The position numbers and the translations under genes were made by a program. DNA of 64,000 nt. Source: Mantis religiosa. Its lineage: Eukaryota; Arthropoda; Insecta; Mantodea; Mantidae. The number at the start of each line of letters is the position of its first letter. Within the stretch, counting starts at the first letter, position 1. The notes beneath the pieces are model-generated. The model was given only the letters and a program-made list of their open reading frames with translations, was not told the DNA's origin and searched no databases. The stretch covers positions 175,196,518 through 175,260,517 of the forward strand of contig CM060952.1 of the NCBI GenBank assembly GCA_030765055.1. Reading direction: 5' to 3'. Below, piece after piece: positions 24,633-35,174 of the stretch.

Positions 24633-25165
24633 ATCTTCTTCTTCTTCTACCTGCATGGATTAGTCTATAGCCTGTTCCGGTCTCACATCAATCCATCGTT
24701 TCCTAGGTCGTCCTATTGATCTTCGTCCTTTCGGTTTATATTCCATTATTTGTTTAGGGATTCTCTCTGGAGTAATTCTTCCTGAATGTTGGAGCCAATT
24801 TTCTCTATATTCCATTAATTTTAATAAAACAGATTTGATGTTTAATTCATTTCTAAGTTGATCTTCCCTTGTACATCCCTTAACAGATCTTAGCAAACGC
24901 ATTTCTGCTGCTTGTATTTTACTAAAATCTTTGTTTGCTGTCCATGTCTCGCTTCCATATAGCAAGACAGGGAGTGCCATGACAGAATAAAATTTTAATT
25001 GAGTTTCTCTTCTTGTTTTATCTTTTAGTGTTCTCTTAATTGTTCCAGTTACTGCTTGAAACTTACTTATTTTCTGATTTATATCTTGATCCATTTCATA
25101 ACTTAGGTCGCATCCAATATACTTAAAATGTGACACTTGTTCAATAATATTATTCTCAATTAGAA
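24633..25165 (-). pseudogene. LINE ORF2 C-terminal part with GAA tail
   Basis: Minus frame 25136-24660 (158 codons) reads SHFKYIGCDLSYEMDQDI, LLYGSETWTANKDFSKIQAA, EMRLLRSVKGCTREDQLRNE, then KPKGRRSIGRPRKRW. This is the post-reverse-transcriptase region of the common arthropod endonuclease/RT LINEs (YLG/YIG, YG.E.W.., AEMR.LR...G.T..D..RN, GRP..RW). The frame is open here, and it ends in a short GAA tail (24633-24650 as CTT). Two more copies of the family lie at 40703-41697 and 45517-46160. Confidence 0.9.
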
Positions 25166-25489
25166 TATAAGAATAACATATCTAAGAATAATCTATATTA
25201 TAGTAATCAATTATATCTAAGAATAATAAAAAATCTAATTATTCTTAGATATAAATAAAATTTTATACAATTAATTATATACATTAAAGAAAAAAACTAA
25301 TTAGTTTAAATTATTAATAATTAATGGTTTCAACCTTTTGAGAAATGCTGTTCATATTCAAAACTACGTGGAACCTTTCTAGGTTCAAAGGAGTTCAAAC
25401 TGCATTTCAGATGAAGTGCCAAATCCCAATAAGAACTGGTGTTAAACTCCTAACACAAATGTTAAAAAACTAAAAACGATTAGGCCAAT
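25166..25489. other. unassigned AT-rich stretch
   Basis: Contains CTAAGAATAA/TTATTCTTAG inverted motifs near 25180-25250, otherwise nothing. Confidence 0.4.
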
Positions 25490-26100
25490 GATGTATTTGA
25501 ATGAGTAGAGTCAGACTAAAAGGTTCAATGCCATAGTCGGGATTTGAACCACGGATGTCCCACTCTCCTTGCGGTTGCTCTAACCATCTGAGCTACTATG
25601 GCGAACCTGCCGATATGACATTAAATTCTTCAACTGACTCGTATGTTTCCTGGTAGACTACTAGGGGTTCTCATATGCTATGATATACTGACCGTTTAGT
25701 GGCGACCTACTATGCTGTAAGTACTTAAGTCCCAGGCTTCATAGTCAAATCTCTGTTTTTACTTTAGATAAATTGATGAAAATAATCATTTCTTCCACGC
25801 TAGCCGTGTATAGGCTAGGATGTATAGGTTTGGATGAGTAGAGCCAGACTGAAAAATTCAATGCCATAGCCGGGATTTGAACCACGGATCTCCCGCTCTC
25901 CGTGCGTTTGCTCTAATCCACTGAACTACTACCGGGAAACATACGAGTCAGTTGGAGAATTTAATGTCATGAGGGAACTTTGGCCATAGCATGGAGAGCG
26001 GGAGATCAGTGGTTCAAATTCCGGCTATGGCATTGAATTTTTCAGTCTGGCTCTATTCATCCAAACCTTAGTCTACACGCTAGTGTGGAAAAAATGATTA
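25490..26100. repeat. tRNA-like foldback repeat, locus 4 (-,-,+)
   Basis: Unit 1 (25490-25780, minus; tRNA-like 25530-25602), unit 2 truncated in its tRNA-like part (25781-25935; 25863-25930), inverted plus copy (25936-26100; acceptor ends 25983-26031 with the D arm deleted). The outer arms match well beyond the tRNA-like core: 25787-25850 against 26035-26105 (TCCACGCTAGCCGTG against CACGCTAGTGTGGA). The repeat is therefore a true foldback with arms of about 150 bp. Confidence 0.88.
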
Positions 26101-28171
26101 TTTCTAATCATATGTTGTTTTATATACGTATTTATCCAAGACTACGCATACCAACTATGATTTAAAGTTTAAATACAAAAAGGGTCATGTCTAACTTATC
26201 GCAACAATATAATAGTCTTTCAATCCTTGATTTAAAATGCTTAATTGTATCAGTAATATCGCTTGTAATTACTAACCCCAAAATCTAATCTAACACTGAA
26301 CATAATTGTCAATATTTCGACCTTCAGATAGCCAGCAGACTGATCAAATATTGGCCCGGAAATCTAATGCGGAATGACCAATGAAAAAATTAAATTTTTC
26401 TTCCTTATTTATCAGCTATATATATATATATATATATATATGTAATTATATCTTCATGGAAATTACTTTTAATCTTTCACTTAAGTTAATTTCTGAAATT
26501 TTAACTAAAGATAATTAAGAGTTTAATCTACTTGGAGATACCACAAATTTGTCTGCCCTCAGAACATATTTATGAAGACTTGCATTGCAAGATATATATG
26601 CTATAACATCCTACAGAAGATAAATATAAAACAACGTTATTGATGATTAAAAAAGAACAACGAGAAAAATAGGTAAGTCAGAAAATGCTACGTATTTGTT
26701 AACATTTTATGGTATGAACTTGAAGAAACCTAGCTAGTCTTTCTCTCTTACACAAAAAATGTGCACCATTTGCGGTATCTAGACTGGAAGTCGGACACTT
26801 AGGTTTCAAATAAAAAGAGCAACTTTTGGAAATATCCCACTTTTACTTTCACCCACTTACTTTCAGATTGCTTCTGAGGAGAGCTTGAAAAGATGTATGT
26901 TATAAATTCAATGCATAAATTGCCAATGTAGAACAAACAAAATTCTCTTTTTGAATCTAAATAATTTCTACACCAATTCAAAGCCACTTATTAATTTTTA
27001 TAATAAGTTAATTCATTTAGCGTGAAAATAAGTTTTACTATTGCCTTTAGATTTCTAAATATATTTTTATTTGAGATTAATATCTTACTCTAAAGATTTA
27101 CTTAACTAAAATAGTTTAATGCGTTATTTGAAACATTTTATTATAATTTCAAAGACATAGGATTATATAATTAACTCGTCAAGTTATTTATATACTTAAT
27201 GAATATTTTCGCAATGTTTAATAATTTACTGATCATAGAAACCAGATATTAATTTCGATTCACCCTCAGTACGTTAAGTATGGTCTCATTTGTTTCAGCA
27301 AGACAAGATGCAACACAAATATTACGTAAAGTTAACATAAGAATATTAATCACAAAGACGTTTCATAATTAAAAATAAATTAATGGACATCTAGTTAAAT
27401 AAATAGTATAACATAGTTTGAAAAACAAATTTTGAGAGAGTTTTTCCACACTATGCTAATGAATAAATTAACTGACGCGTTTAAAACTGGTGTGTTATTT
27501 GGAATACTGTTTACGGGATCCAAAGTAACGTTAAAATGTATTGCTCAGTGTATCAATGTTAGCAACGAAATGTCTGTGTGATAAGATGTGAGTTTCGCAT
27601 TTGGGAGTTCAATATTCGATTTACCTACATTGGGGGATATTTGACCTTTTGTTTGTGCTTTATTCAAATTGATAGATGAATAGTGACTGGGTGGTTCCTC
27701 TTATAACTTTTCCTCTTTTACCTATAATTTTCTGTCCATAATTTTTCCCTCATAACTTGTTTAATTTCATCTTTTCAGGATTTTGAAACTGGGCGACAGC
27801 AGTTGGTGCATAGTAACGTGCCAGTGAAATGTATGGTATGACAATATTTCTCCTGATTGGGGCTTATTTTGTGAGAAAGGCTCGTGCCCAACACAAAGTT
27901 GAAGATAGATTTGACCAGATTGTTGGCTGTATGATTCTATCACTCTGGAACTAAATATTAGTGCATATCATTGGTCAGATTTAATCGTCCTTCTGTACGA
28001 CTCTTCAACCCTCCTCAGGGAAGAAGGTTTATGGACGGTGGTTTAGTCCACTGTCTGGAGCGCCAAACGGCGCTCATATGAGCTAATGACGTTGCACAGT
28101 CGTTTCACCCCAACACCAAATTTTGTGTTTGTGCTGTACAAGACCCATCTCCCCTCTATTCACTCAGTATT
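26101..28171. other. unassigned AT-rich stretch
   Basis: (TA)n at 26416-26441. A frame at 26799-26987 (-) is unrecognised. 28000-28160 is GC-richer and may be the 5' non-coding part of the hAT element that continues at 29182. Confidence 0.45.
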
Positions 28172-28390
28172 GCTCGATTTCACCAACAGATGTTAAGATT
28201 TAACAAGGGTTTAACAATAGTTGGTGAAATTGCATTTCACCAACAAGTGTTAGCCTAACACTCGTATTAAATCTCTTGTTAAACTAACAATCCAAATTTC
28301 TGTTGTTAAGTCCTTATCAATTGTAAATAGTCAAGATGGCGGACGTGAACGCAGCTGTTGTTGATTTGCTGTATTTAACACCGTGTAAAT

Positions 28391-28572
28391 GACATTCGTA
28401 ATAGAGTACGGCCTATGAGGAGAAATTATTTTGAGGAGCTATCAAAAGAAAATTTTCTACAGAGGTATAGACTCTCCAAACAAGTTGCTATGAAGTATAC
28501 TGCGAAAGTACAAGAGAGATTAGAACGTGCATCGAAAGGAATATGCCGATCACGCCTTTGCTTCAGGTATTA
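28391..28572 (+). pseudogene. HARBI1-like transposase, N-terminal fragment
   Basis: NDIRNRVRPMRRNYFEELSK, then ENFLQRYRLSKQVAMKYTAK and VQERLERASKG. The RR.Y.EEL....F..R.RLSK pattern is typical of the start of HARBI1-type nucleases, ahead of the DDE domain. An upstream ATG at 28336 (MADVNAAVVDLLYLTP) is in another frame, implying one frameshift. After about 60 residues comes a stop at 28570. No DDE residues remain, so it is inactive. Confidence 0.75.
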
Positions 28573-28639
28573 ATAATTTTGCTATTTTATAATTCACTGA
28601 ATTATGAGGATAATACACAGTCTACCACCCGTCTTAAAA

Positions 28640-28989
28640 GGTTCAAGTCACTCGTCACTTGTAATTCTTCGCACTTCATTTTAAATTTACGTAACACTGA
28701 AGATGTTTCGTGTTTCTAGTAGTGACACATGCATTTGAATTAAATTCGTTTCCAATTTTTTCCCACGTGTCATCTTTCTCTTTTACATTCCCGTAACCGT
28801 CCTATTTTCCACTATATCCTTATACTTCGTCACCAATTCAATTAACAATTCTTCCTCCATCGATGATAATTTTCTTTCACGGCTTTTGTTTACGATTTTG
28901 TTTATGCGCCATTTTTTTAGCTGTGTGCAGACCAAATTTAAAACAATAGCGCATCGCAGTACGTTCAGAAAATAATATGACTCATCCAT
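28640..28989 (-). pseudogene. Myb/SANT-like DNA-binding protein of Harbinger
   Basis: Minus frame 28989-28783 contains RKLSSMEEELLIELVTKYKD followed by IVENRTVTGM. After a one-base shift it continues KEKDDTWEKIGNEFNSN. This matches the Myb/SANT-like domain (F...E...L..LV.KY...IE......K...TW..I..EFN) that Harbinger elements encode as their second protein, which binds the element ends and carries the transposase to the nucleus. The first about 25 residues (MDESYYFLNVLRC) are not recognisable. Confidence 0.75.
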
Positions 28990-29181
28990 ATCCTTCTATA
29001 GCTGTAATATTTACAAGTTTCTTGGCGTTAACATGTGTTTGTTAACATTTTCAGAAAACAGTTTGGTGAAATGCAAGAAATTTAACAGTAGTGGTAGCGC
29101 TGTGACAATTGTTACGTTACATTTGTTAACGTCGATTTTAACATCTGTTGGTAAAATCGGGCATCAGTGACGATTCTCGCA

Positions 29182-30536
29182 ATGGCAGCCAAACGTCCAG
29201 CATTCCACAACAAATGGGAGGAACCATTTTTAATAGGAATACACGGTGAGATATCTGATTTATAAACATCACTTATTGTGGGTTAGCCGATTTAACATAA
29301 AACAACACTCTAGAAATATCATCATTATGACTATGGTAAACACGTTCTATCAGGTAAGCAAATTTTGGTGCACAATTTCATGTTATGATTTCAATTCATA
29401 TTATCTAAATTGTGCATTGATTGTGTAATTAATATATTTCATTTGTAGGTGCTGCAAGACTGCAAAAACTACAAAATATGAAAGTGGCGATTCCTGAAGG
29501 CCCTCATTCTAAAAGTGCTGTTAAAGTTTCTTACAGAATTGCTGAACTTATTGCAAAGAATATAAAGGCTTTTAATGAAGGGTAGTTCATAAAAGATTGT
29601 TTAATTATTGCAGCTGAAGAAGTGTGTGCCAATATAACAGATACTTTTAAATCAATGAGCCTCTCTCGAAATACTATGACAGGACGCGTGGAAGAATTTT
29701 TGGAGTGATATGGAGAGACAGTTACAGGAGTAAATAAAATCATTAACTTTCTTTTCACTGGCGTTGGATGAAAGCACAAACGTTGATGAGCTGGTTAAAG
29801 ATAAACTGCGCCAAAAGAGTCTAACAAAAACGGCGTTCCGGAGATGCTGATATTATTTACACCAAAAAACAACAGTAGAAGTAGCTGAAGTCACCGCCAC
29901 TGTTAACAGCAGTGGTCACCAGGTGGATCGATTTTGTCCTAGAGCAAATAACGAAGCACTGTGCACTGCCACGAGTGCCGCGCCACTTCAGTTTGAGACA
30001 GCAGTGTTGTCTGGTCTCTTGTTTTCGTAAACATAATGTTGGTTGGAGAATGTAATGTGACTCGTAGGACATAGGACATCTACTCCTACATTTAAGTCTT
30101 CTTGGGAACTGTTTCTTTTTTATAGAAAGTGATAGTACCAGAGCATTCAAAATGAAACTATCCTTATGGGAAAGGCAGTTAACCTCAAAGAACTTGGTAC
30201 ATCTCTCAAAGCTCTCAACAGTTCAGCTGTTTGTTCAGGCCATGGACTTGTAAGAATAGGTTCAAATATTATGAGAGTTGAACCAAGAACTTCAGAAAAG
30301 GTTTCAAGACGTGGTGGAATTAGAGCCAATTTCTCAAATATTGCTGAGCCTTACTCTAGAGAAGTTGAAAATGTTTCATCTGAATTACAACTTGAACTTC
30401 TCGATTTGCAATGCAATCGTCAAATGAAAAATATATTCCAAAACAGAATTAGTTTGAGTGACTTCTATTCACATTTTCCAAGAAATACATTTCCTCGGTC
30501 ACATAGAAATGCCGCTCGTTTTCTGAGTATGTTCGC

Positions 30537-30621
<85 letters not shown>

Positions 30622-30852
30622 CACACACACACACATGAGCTTGTGTGGGGGGATCCCAACATACTCAGAAAACTATTTTTTTTTTACGCTAATGAGATTA
30701 AACAAAAACCGCTGCAGAATTCAACTGTCGGATCAGAACTTAAAATGTCAACTTAGACTATCTGCTGCACGAACATTGATACCTAATTTTGAAAAACTGG
30801 TGTGTCAAAAGAGACAACAAAAATCTAGAAAACTAGGTTCCACTTCTGAGTA
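29182..30852 (+). pseudogene. hAT transposase, GTF2IRD2-like type, broken
   Basis: The start MAAKRPAFHNKWEEPFLIG (29182) resembles the BED-finger lead-in of this family. A GTGAGA (29248) to TTTGTAG (29447) segment could be an intron. Next come VKVSYRIAELIAKNIKAFNE, GFIKDCLIIAAEEVC-like residues, SMSLSRNTMTGRVEEFLE and INFLFTGVG, followed by unrelated sequence about 29790-30120. The C-terminal half resumes: MKLSLWERQLTSKNLVHLSK, QVQ..ELNQELQKRFQDVVE, LELLDLQCNRQMKNIFQNRI, FYSHFPRNTFPRSHRNAARF. FAST at about 30532-30543 leads straight into a CA repeat where CEQLFS would follow. It ends NFEKLVCQKRQQKSRK. Multiple stops; not functional. Confidence 0.85.
30540..30634. repeat. (AC)n microsatellite inside hAT remnant
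   Basis: About 45 AC repeats with a few substitutions, replacing the conserved hAT dimerisation start. Confidence 0.95.
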
Positions 30853-31037
30853 ATATGTTGTGCTTATTACTTTTCTTCGGGCTGTTATTTAGTACTGCTC
30901 TATTGTAAGTAGATTGTCGATGATTTTCATTTTGTTTAAACTATCAATGTATTGTTCATTTGTTTTTCTTATTATAATAAGGGTACATAGTTGAATGATA
31001 CTGAAAGAAACAATTAAAACAATTTATATGATATCTT

Positions 31038-31281
31038 TTTTTTTTCGTAATTTACGTCCTCCAGCGTTAAGTCATATCGGACGATGAATGGAATGGATGA
31101 AATGATGCTCAAATGAGCCCGGTGTCCGTAGAGCTTATAGTTACCCGACATTCATCTTTCAGGATAAGGGAAAACCCCGGAAAAACCTTATCCAGGTAAC
31201 TCACCCTGACCGAGATTTGAACTCGGGAACTCTTGAACGTGAGGCAGATATGCTACCAACACGCTACCGAGGCGGGCAATT
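31038..31281 (-). mobile_element. tRNA-derived SINE, family C, copy 2
   Basis: Same structure as 20536-20782: minus-strand head GCCCGCCTCGGTAGCGTGTT, box B GAGTTCAAATCTCGG, GATAAGGTTTTTCCGGGG, ending GGAGGACGTAAATTACG and poly(A). ATATCTTT at both ends (31030-31037, 31282-31289) is the likely target duplication. Confidence 0.88.
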
Positions 31282-31289
31282 ATATCTTT

Positions 31290-33024
31290 CATATTACATT
31301 TCGATTATTACTGTTGCACAGTCAATTGTGCATTTAAATTGCAAGATCGGCATTCCGCCACTCCTTTTGACGGCTACGGAGTGTTTGGTGGACTATTGCG
31401 GCGTGCAAAGGGTAAAATTGCACGATCTACCGTGCACACTGTTTATTGAGGTGGTGGCCACTGTTAAGAGCAACGTTAGCGAGGTCTGTGACTGCTATCA
31501 GTAAAGGCATTACGTCATAGTTGCTCGAACTGTAGGTGGAGGTAAAACACCTTGCCCTTACGCGGTTAACCCTTGGCACCTCAGGTCTGGAGGATCCTCC
31601 GACTGCCTAAGGCAGACATTGCCTAATGACATTGTTTAGTGTTTGTATTGCGTTATGGCTATTTTATTTATTTATATTTTGAAATTATAAAAGAATTCTA
31701 TGTACAGTACTTTTAAAATTCCACTTCGGTCTTCTGAATAGTGATGTAAAGTACATAAACTATCAGAAGGGTGAAAATAATTGCATGTATTGTTATATTA
31801 ACAATTGTAATTTCTCCTATACAATTTCTACTTAACATAGAAACGGATGTAGCAAACTGCTGGTCATTTAAGCAATTTAAATCTAAACTGGTGTGTTCCG
31901 TACAAATATACTGTGCTAGTAAGAACGGCAGATAATTACTAGGAGGTCCTTGCCAGCAAACCCAAGAACATATTTCTCTTTCCATTGAGATAAACGGAAT
32001 AACCATTTTCGAATGAATGAGTTATTAGTGGTATAAGTCAAAGATGCACTTGGGCCGATAATTCATACTATTTTGTGCACGCGCGTGGGTCTTTCTGTCG
32101 TGCTCTAAGGCGTTGACAGAGAAGATGGACGTTTCGTGCACGTAGTCATTAACAACCTCAGCCCACCATCATCTTTGCCTATTGTCCACTTCCCGACAAA
32201 ACCCTCAAATTTCTCTTCCTCTAATAGTTGTTATGCTCTGCTGCGCCCTTCTGTGACATTTGCCCCTTCTCGTGAAAATGTGCGCGCGTGTATTTCAAAG
32301 GGCGTGGGTTTGAATTCCCCTTGGGCACGGGTGCCTTTTGCAAGCTCAATTTTCTTCTCTAGAGTGAAAAAAGTAATAATAACAAGGGAAGAAGGGTAGA
32401 AATTATGTGCTGAACAGAACTCGTGTGTATATGTGAGCGTAACAGAGATAGAGACAGAGCGAGAGAGCAAGAGAGAGTATATATGTGTAAAGCAGGGAAA
32501 TATTTTCACAGAGCGGAACGTGACCAATTTTACAAACGGAAATAATGAATTGATCAGCCGACACATTTTTGCAGAAGTAATAAAACCAAGTAAAGGACTT
32601 TTGTGCTGTAAACCTCATAGTTAAATTGTGAAGGGGAATTCATTTGCTATGGGGAAACTGCACCAGAAACAAATAATAAAGCAGAGAGCAAAAGTGATTG
32701 CCATAGGAAATTATGAGGAAGGCTAGGAGGAAGTGGAGCACTACACACAAGATATGATGTCAACAGCTATAATATAAAGCTTCTCGTGAGAATGTTAGCA
32801 ACTTAAAATATAAAGGTATCCTAATTTTGACATTTGCTTTGTTGTTACACCGGTAAACTTGAAGTTTTTTTGTTAGCCAATACTTCTACATTCAAAGAAA
32901 TATGCTTTATTTCTGTTACTTGGGAAAAGAAACGAAAACTAAGACCTTTAACGTAGTATTTTGATCTCATAATGTATAAAATATTTGGTTTACTTAGCCA
33001 ATGATTATTATAGAACAAGAGGTT
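31290..33024. other. unassigned stretch
   Basis: GC-richer islands at 31340-31620 and 32080-32400. The second has a lone box B-like GGTTTGAATTCC at 32309, and a frame pair at 32136-32399 (+) / 32231-32566 (-) that are mutual shadows. No domain recognised. Confidence 0.4.
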
Positions 33025-34241
33025 CGACGGCTGTTCAATAAAGAGTGATAACAATTTTTTTTTTTTTTTTTTTGTGACAACGTACCTTTATTCATGCTCA
33101 TAATTCTGATGTTCCTTTTCAAAATAGTCTCTCCTGAATGCGATGCACTTGTTCCAGCGTTTCTGCCAGTCTACAAAGACATGCTGTAAAACATTTTTTG
33201 GAAGATCCTTCAAAATCGCCTCCGCAGCTTTCACCAATGCTTCTTATGATGGATAATGCCTCCCACGAAGGCGTTTCTTCAGGTTATGGAATATAAAAAG
33301 TCACATGGGGCTAAATCCGGACTATAGGCAGGGTGAGGGATGCACTTCACGTTGATTTTTGCAAGTTATTCAGCAACAACATTGACAATTTTCGGCCGCG
33401 CATTATCGTGGTGCAGCATCCAGCCTGCTTCACGGAAATGTGGTCTTTTGCGCCTGATATGAACTTGCAATGTTTTCAGAACATCCCTGTAGTATTGTCC
33501 AGCTACTGATGTGTGTGCAGGAACAACATGCTCATAAACCATTCCATGAATATCAAAGAATGAAATGACCATAACTTTCCCAGCAGAAGCAAACACCTGT
33601 GCTTTTTTAGGGGCTGGTGACGAAGGAGATTTTCACACTGATCTTTGCTGTTTGCTCTCAAGACCAAAGCGATATGGCCAAGTTTCATCAGCAGTGATTA
33701 CGTTTGAAAAAAAACTCCTTTAACATCAACTTTAACTGCATGCAGACCTGCATGCGACTGTCCTTTTGTTCGGGAGTCAACAGTCTTGGAACCCATCGCG
33801 CACAAACACGTCTCATGTATAATGTTTCTGTCACCAACGTGTGGGTGGCGCCCAATGAAATATTTCAGAAAGTGACCTTAAAGTAATTCATCGATCCTAT
33901 CTCACAATTGCAGCAGCAGTGTTGATGTTTTCTTCCGTAAGAGCAGTAACTGGAGCACCGGGTCCATCTTCCTTTGAAATTGACTGTCTCCCCTGCTTAA
34001 ATATTTTAAACCACCTTCAATCTGTATTGTAGGGCAGAACAGACTCTCCATAGGCCTCCTCTAACATTGCATAGGCCTCAACTGAAGATTTTTTAAGACG
34101 AAAGCAGAATTTCAAAGCCGCATATTGTTCCTCGCGTGTTATCTCCATTGCAGCGGTAGGTGATACTAAACAACATTGAATTTTAGTGCGAAAAATTATG
34201 ACCGTAGAAAATTATGATCATTCTTTATTGAATATCCCTCG
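33025..34241 (-). mobile_element. near full-length mariner element
   Basis: Terminal inverted repeats CGACGGCTGTTCAATAAAGA (33025) and, from the right end (34241), CGAGGGATATTCAATAAAGA. The right flank is TA; the left reads TT, a decayed TA. The 1217 bp length is normal for mariner. A T run follows the left end repeat. This is the full-length relative of 17662-18578. Confidence 0.92.
33088..34148 (-). pseudogene. mariner transposase (D34D), inactivated
   Basis: Start ATG at 34148 (MEITREEQYAALKFCFRLKK), helix-turn-helix region (SSVEAYAMLEEAYGE, WFKIFKQGRQSISKEDGPGA), linker (LLTPEQKDSRM), FFDIHGMVYEHVVPAH, WMLHHDNARPKIVNVVAE (second catalytic Asp, about 33385) and YSPDLAPCDF (third Asp). Thirty-four residues separate the last two Asp, the D34D spacing that defines mariner. 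The tail is GRNAGTSASHSGETI or, in frame, RWNKCIAF..DYFEKEHQN. Several stops, frameshifts and damage near the first Asp show it is dead. Usual length about 345 residues. Confidence 0.93.
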
Positions 34242-34294
34242 TAATATGAATAAAGATAATAATTTTCTACATTAATTAATAAATGTATTTCTTA

Positions 34295-34298
<4 letters not shown>

Positions 34299-34335
<37 letters not shown>
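34299..34335. repeat. poly(T) tract
   Basis: 37 T bases; no associated retrocopy body recognised. Confidence 0.95.
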
Positions 34336-34337
<2 letters not shown>

Positions 34338-34503
34338 AAATTGATTTAGAATTCTGTGGAAATATGCATTTTTAAGTTTCACAAGTTAAACCAAAGAACA
34401 AGACAAAGATTTCTCTATGTTTTTGGAAAACCATTACTCAGCATTCGAAAGCGAACAAATTCAAATCTTACATCAGGAACCTTTATTAATATGATCCGTA
34501 ATA

Positions 34504-35172
34504 TAGTGCGATCCATAAAAACTTCAACCACTTCAATAGGCCATAACCTTTGAACCAATAATGGAACACACGTGCAACTTTGGGAGAATATAATACACAA
34601 TTGGGAGATTACATTACACTATTTGCATCTCAGAGAAAATGTTGGAAGTGTCCTCCACCAGCATCTATACATTTTTGCTCTCGTCTCACCATATTCTCTG
34701 TAGTTTTACGAATATGATATCGAATTGAGAGAAGGTTATTTCCAGCAAGATAGAGCAGCGTGCCATACATTTAATAACACCATGGAACTTGTAACTAGTT
34801 TCTTTGATAATCGAATAATCTCATAACGTTTTGACCCCCAGATCATCAGACCTAACCTCACCGGATTTTTTATTGTGGGGTATGTAAAAAATAGAGTGTA
34901 CAAGAATAGGCCCCGGGCAATTGATGTTCTCAAGGAATCCATTCGAACATTGGCGAGAATATTCCCCGTAAAATTTCAGAGAATATGGTGAGACGAATGC
35001 AAACCTTTATAGATGCTGGTGGAGACACTTCCAACATTTTCTCTGAGATGTAAATTATGAAATGTAATCTACCAATTGTGTGTTATATTATCCCGATGTT
35101 GCACGTGAGTCCTATTATTGGTTCAAAAGTTATGGCCTATTGAAATGGTTCAGGTTTATTTGGATCGCACTG
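34504..35172 (+). mobile_element. Tc1/mariner derivative with about 200 bp inverted repeats
   Basis: Ends TAGTGCGATCCATAAAAAC and, on the other strand, CAGTGCGATCCAAATAAACC, flanked by TA on both sides (34502-34503, 35173-35174). The inverted repeats extend about 200 bp (34504-34710 with 34965-35172), including CTCAGAGAAAATGTTGGAAG and CTCACCATATTCTCTG. Only about 250 bp lies between. A second member is at 62373-63956. Confidence 0.9.
34721..34990 (+). pseudogene. Tc1/mariner transposase C-terminal fragment
   Basis: Translation gives EGYFQQDRAACHTFNNTM (second catalytic Asp in QQD), ELVTSFFDNRIIS, then NLTGFFIVGYVKNRVYKNRP and AIDVLKESIRTLARIFPVKF. The usual LTP.DFFLWGY motif has become LTGFFIVGY, so the third acidic residue is gone. 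The N-terminal two thirds are deleted, leaving the piece between the long inverted repeats. Confidence 0.85.
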
Positions 35173-35174
35173 TA

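Larger units (their letters stand above)
28172..29162. mobile_element. PIF/Harbinger element, internally deleted
   Basis: Terminal inverted repeats GCTCGATTTCACCAACAGAT (28172) and, on the opposite strand, GCCCGATTTTACCAACAGAT (29162). CAGT lies just outside both ends and may be part of the target duplication, although a 3 bp duplication is usual for the superfamily. Inside are the two divergent genes expected of Harbinger: a HARBI1-type transposase start (+) and a Myb/SANT-like protein (-). Most of the transposase is missing. Confidence 0.85.

Noticed and set aside
32433..32624. Overlapping frames on both strands near 32.2-32.6 kb
   Set aside because: They shadow each other over a GAGAGA-type patch and show no domain.
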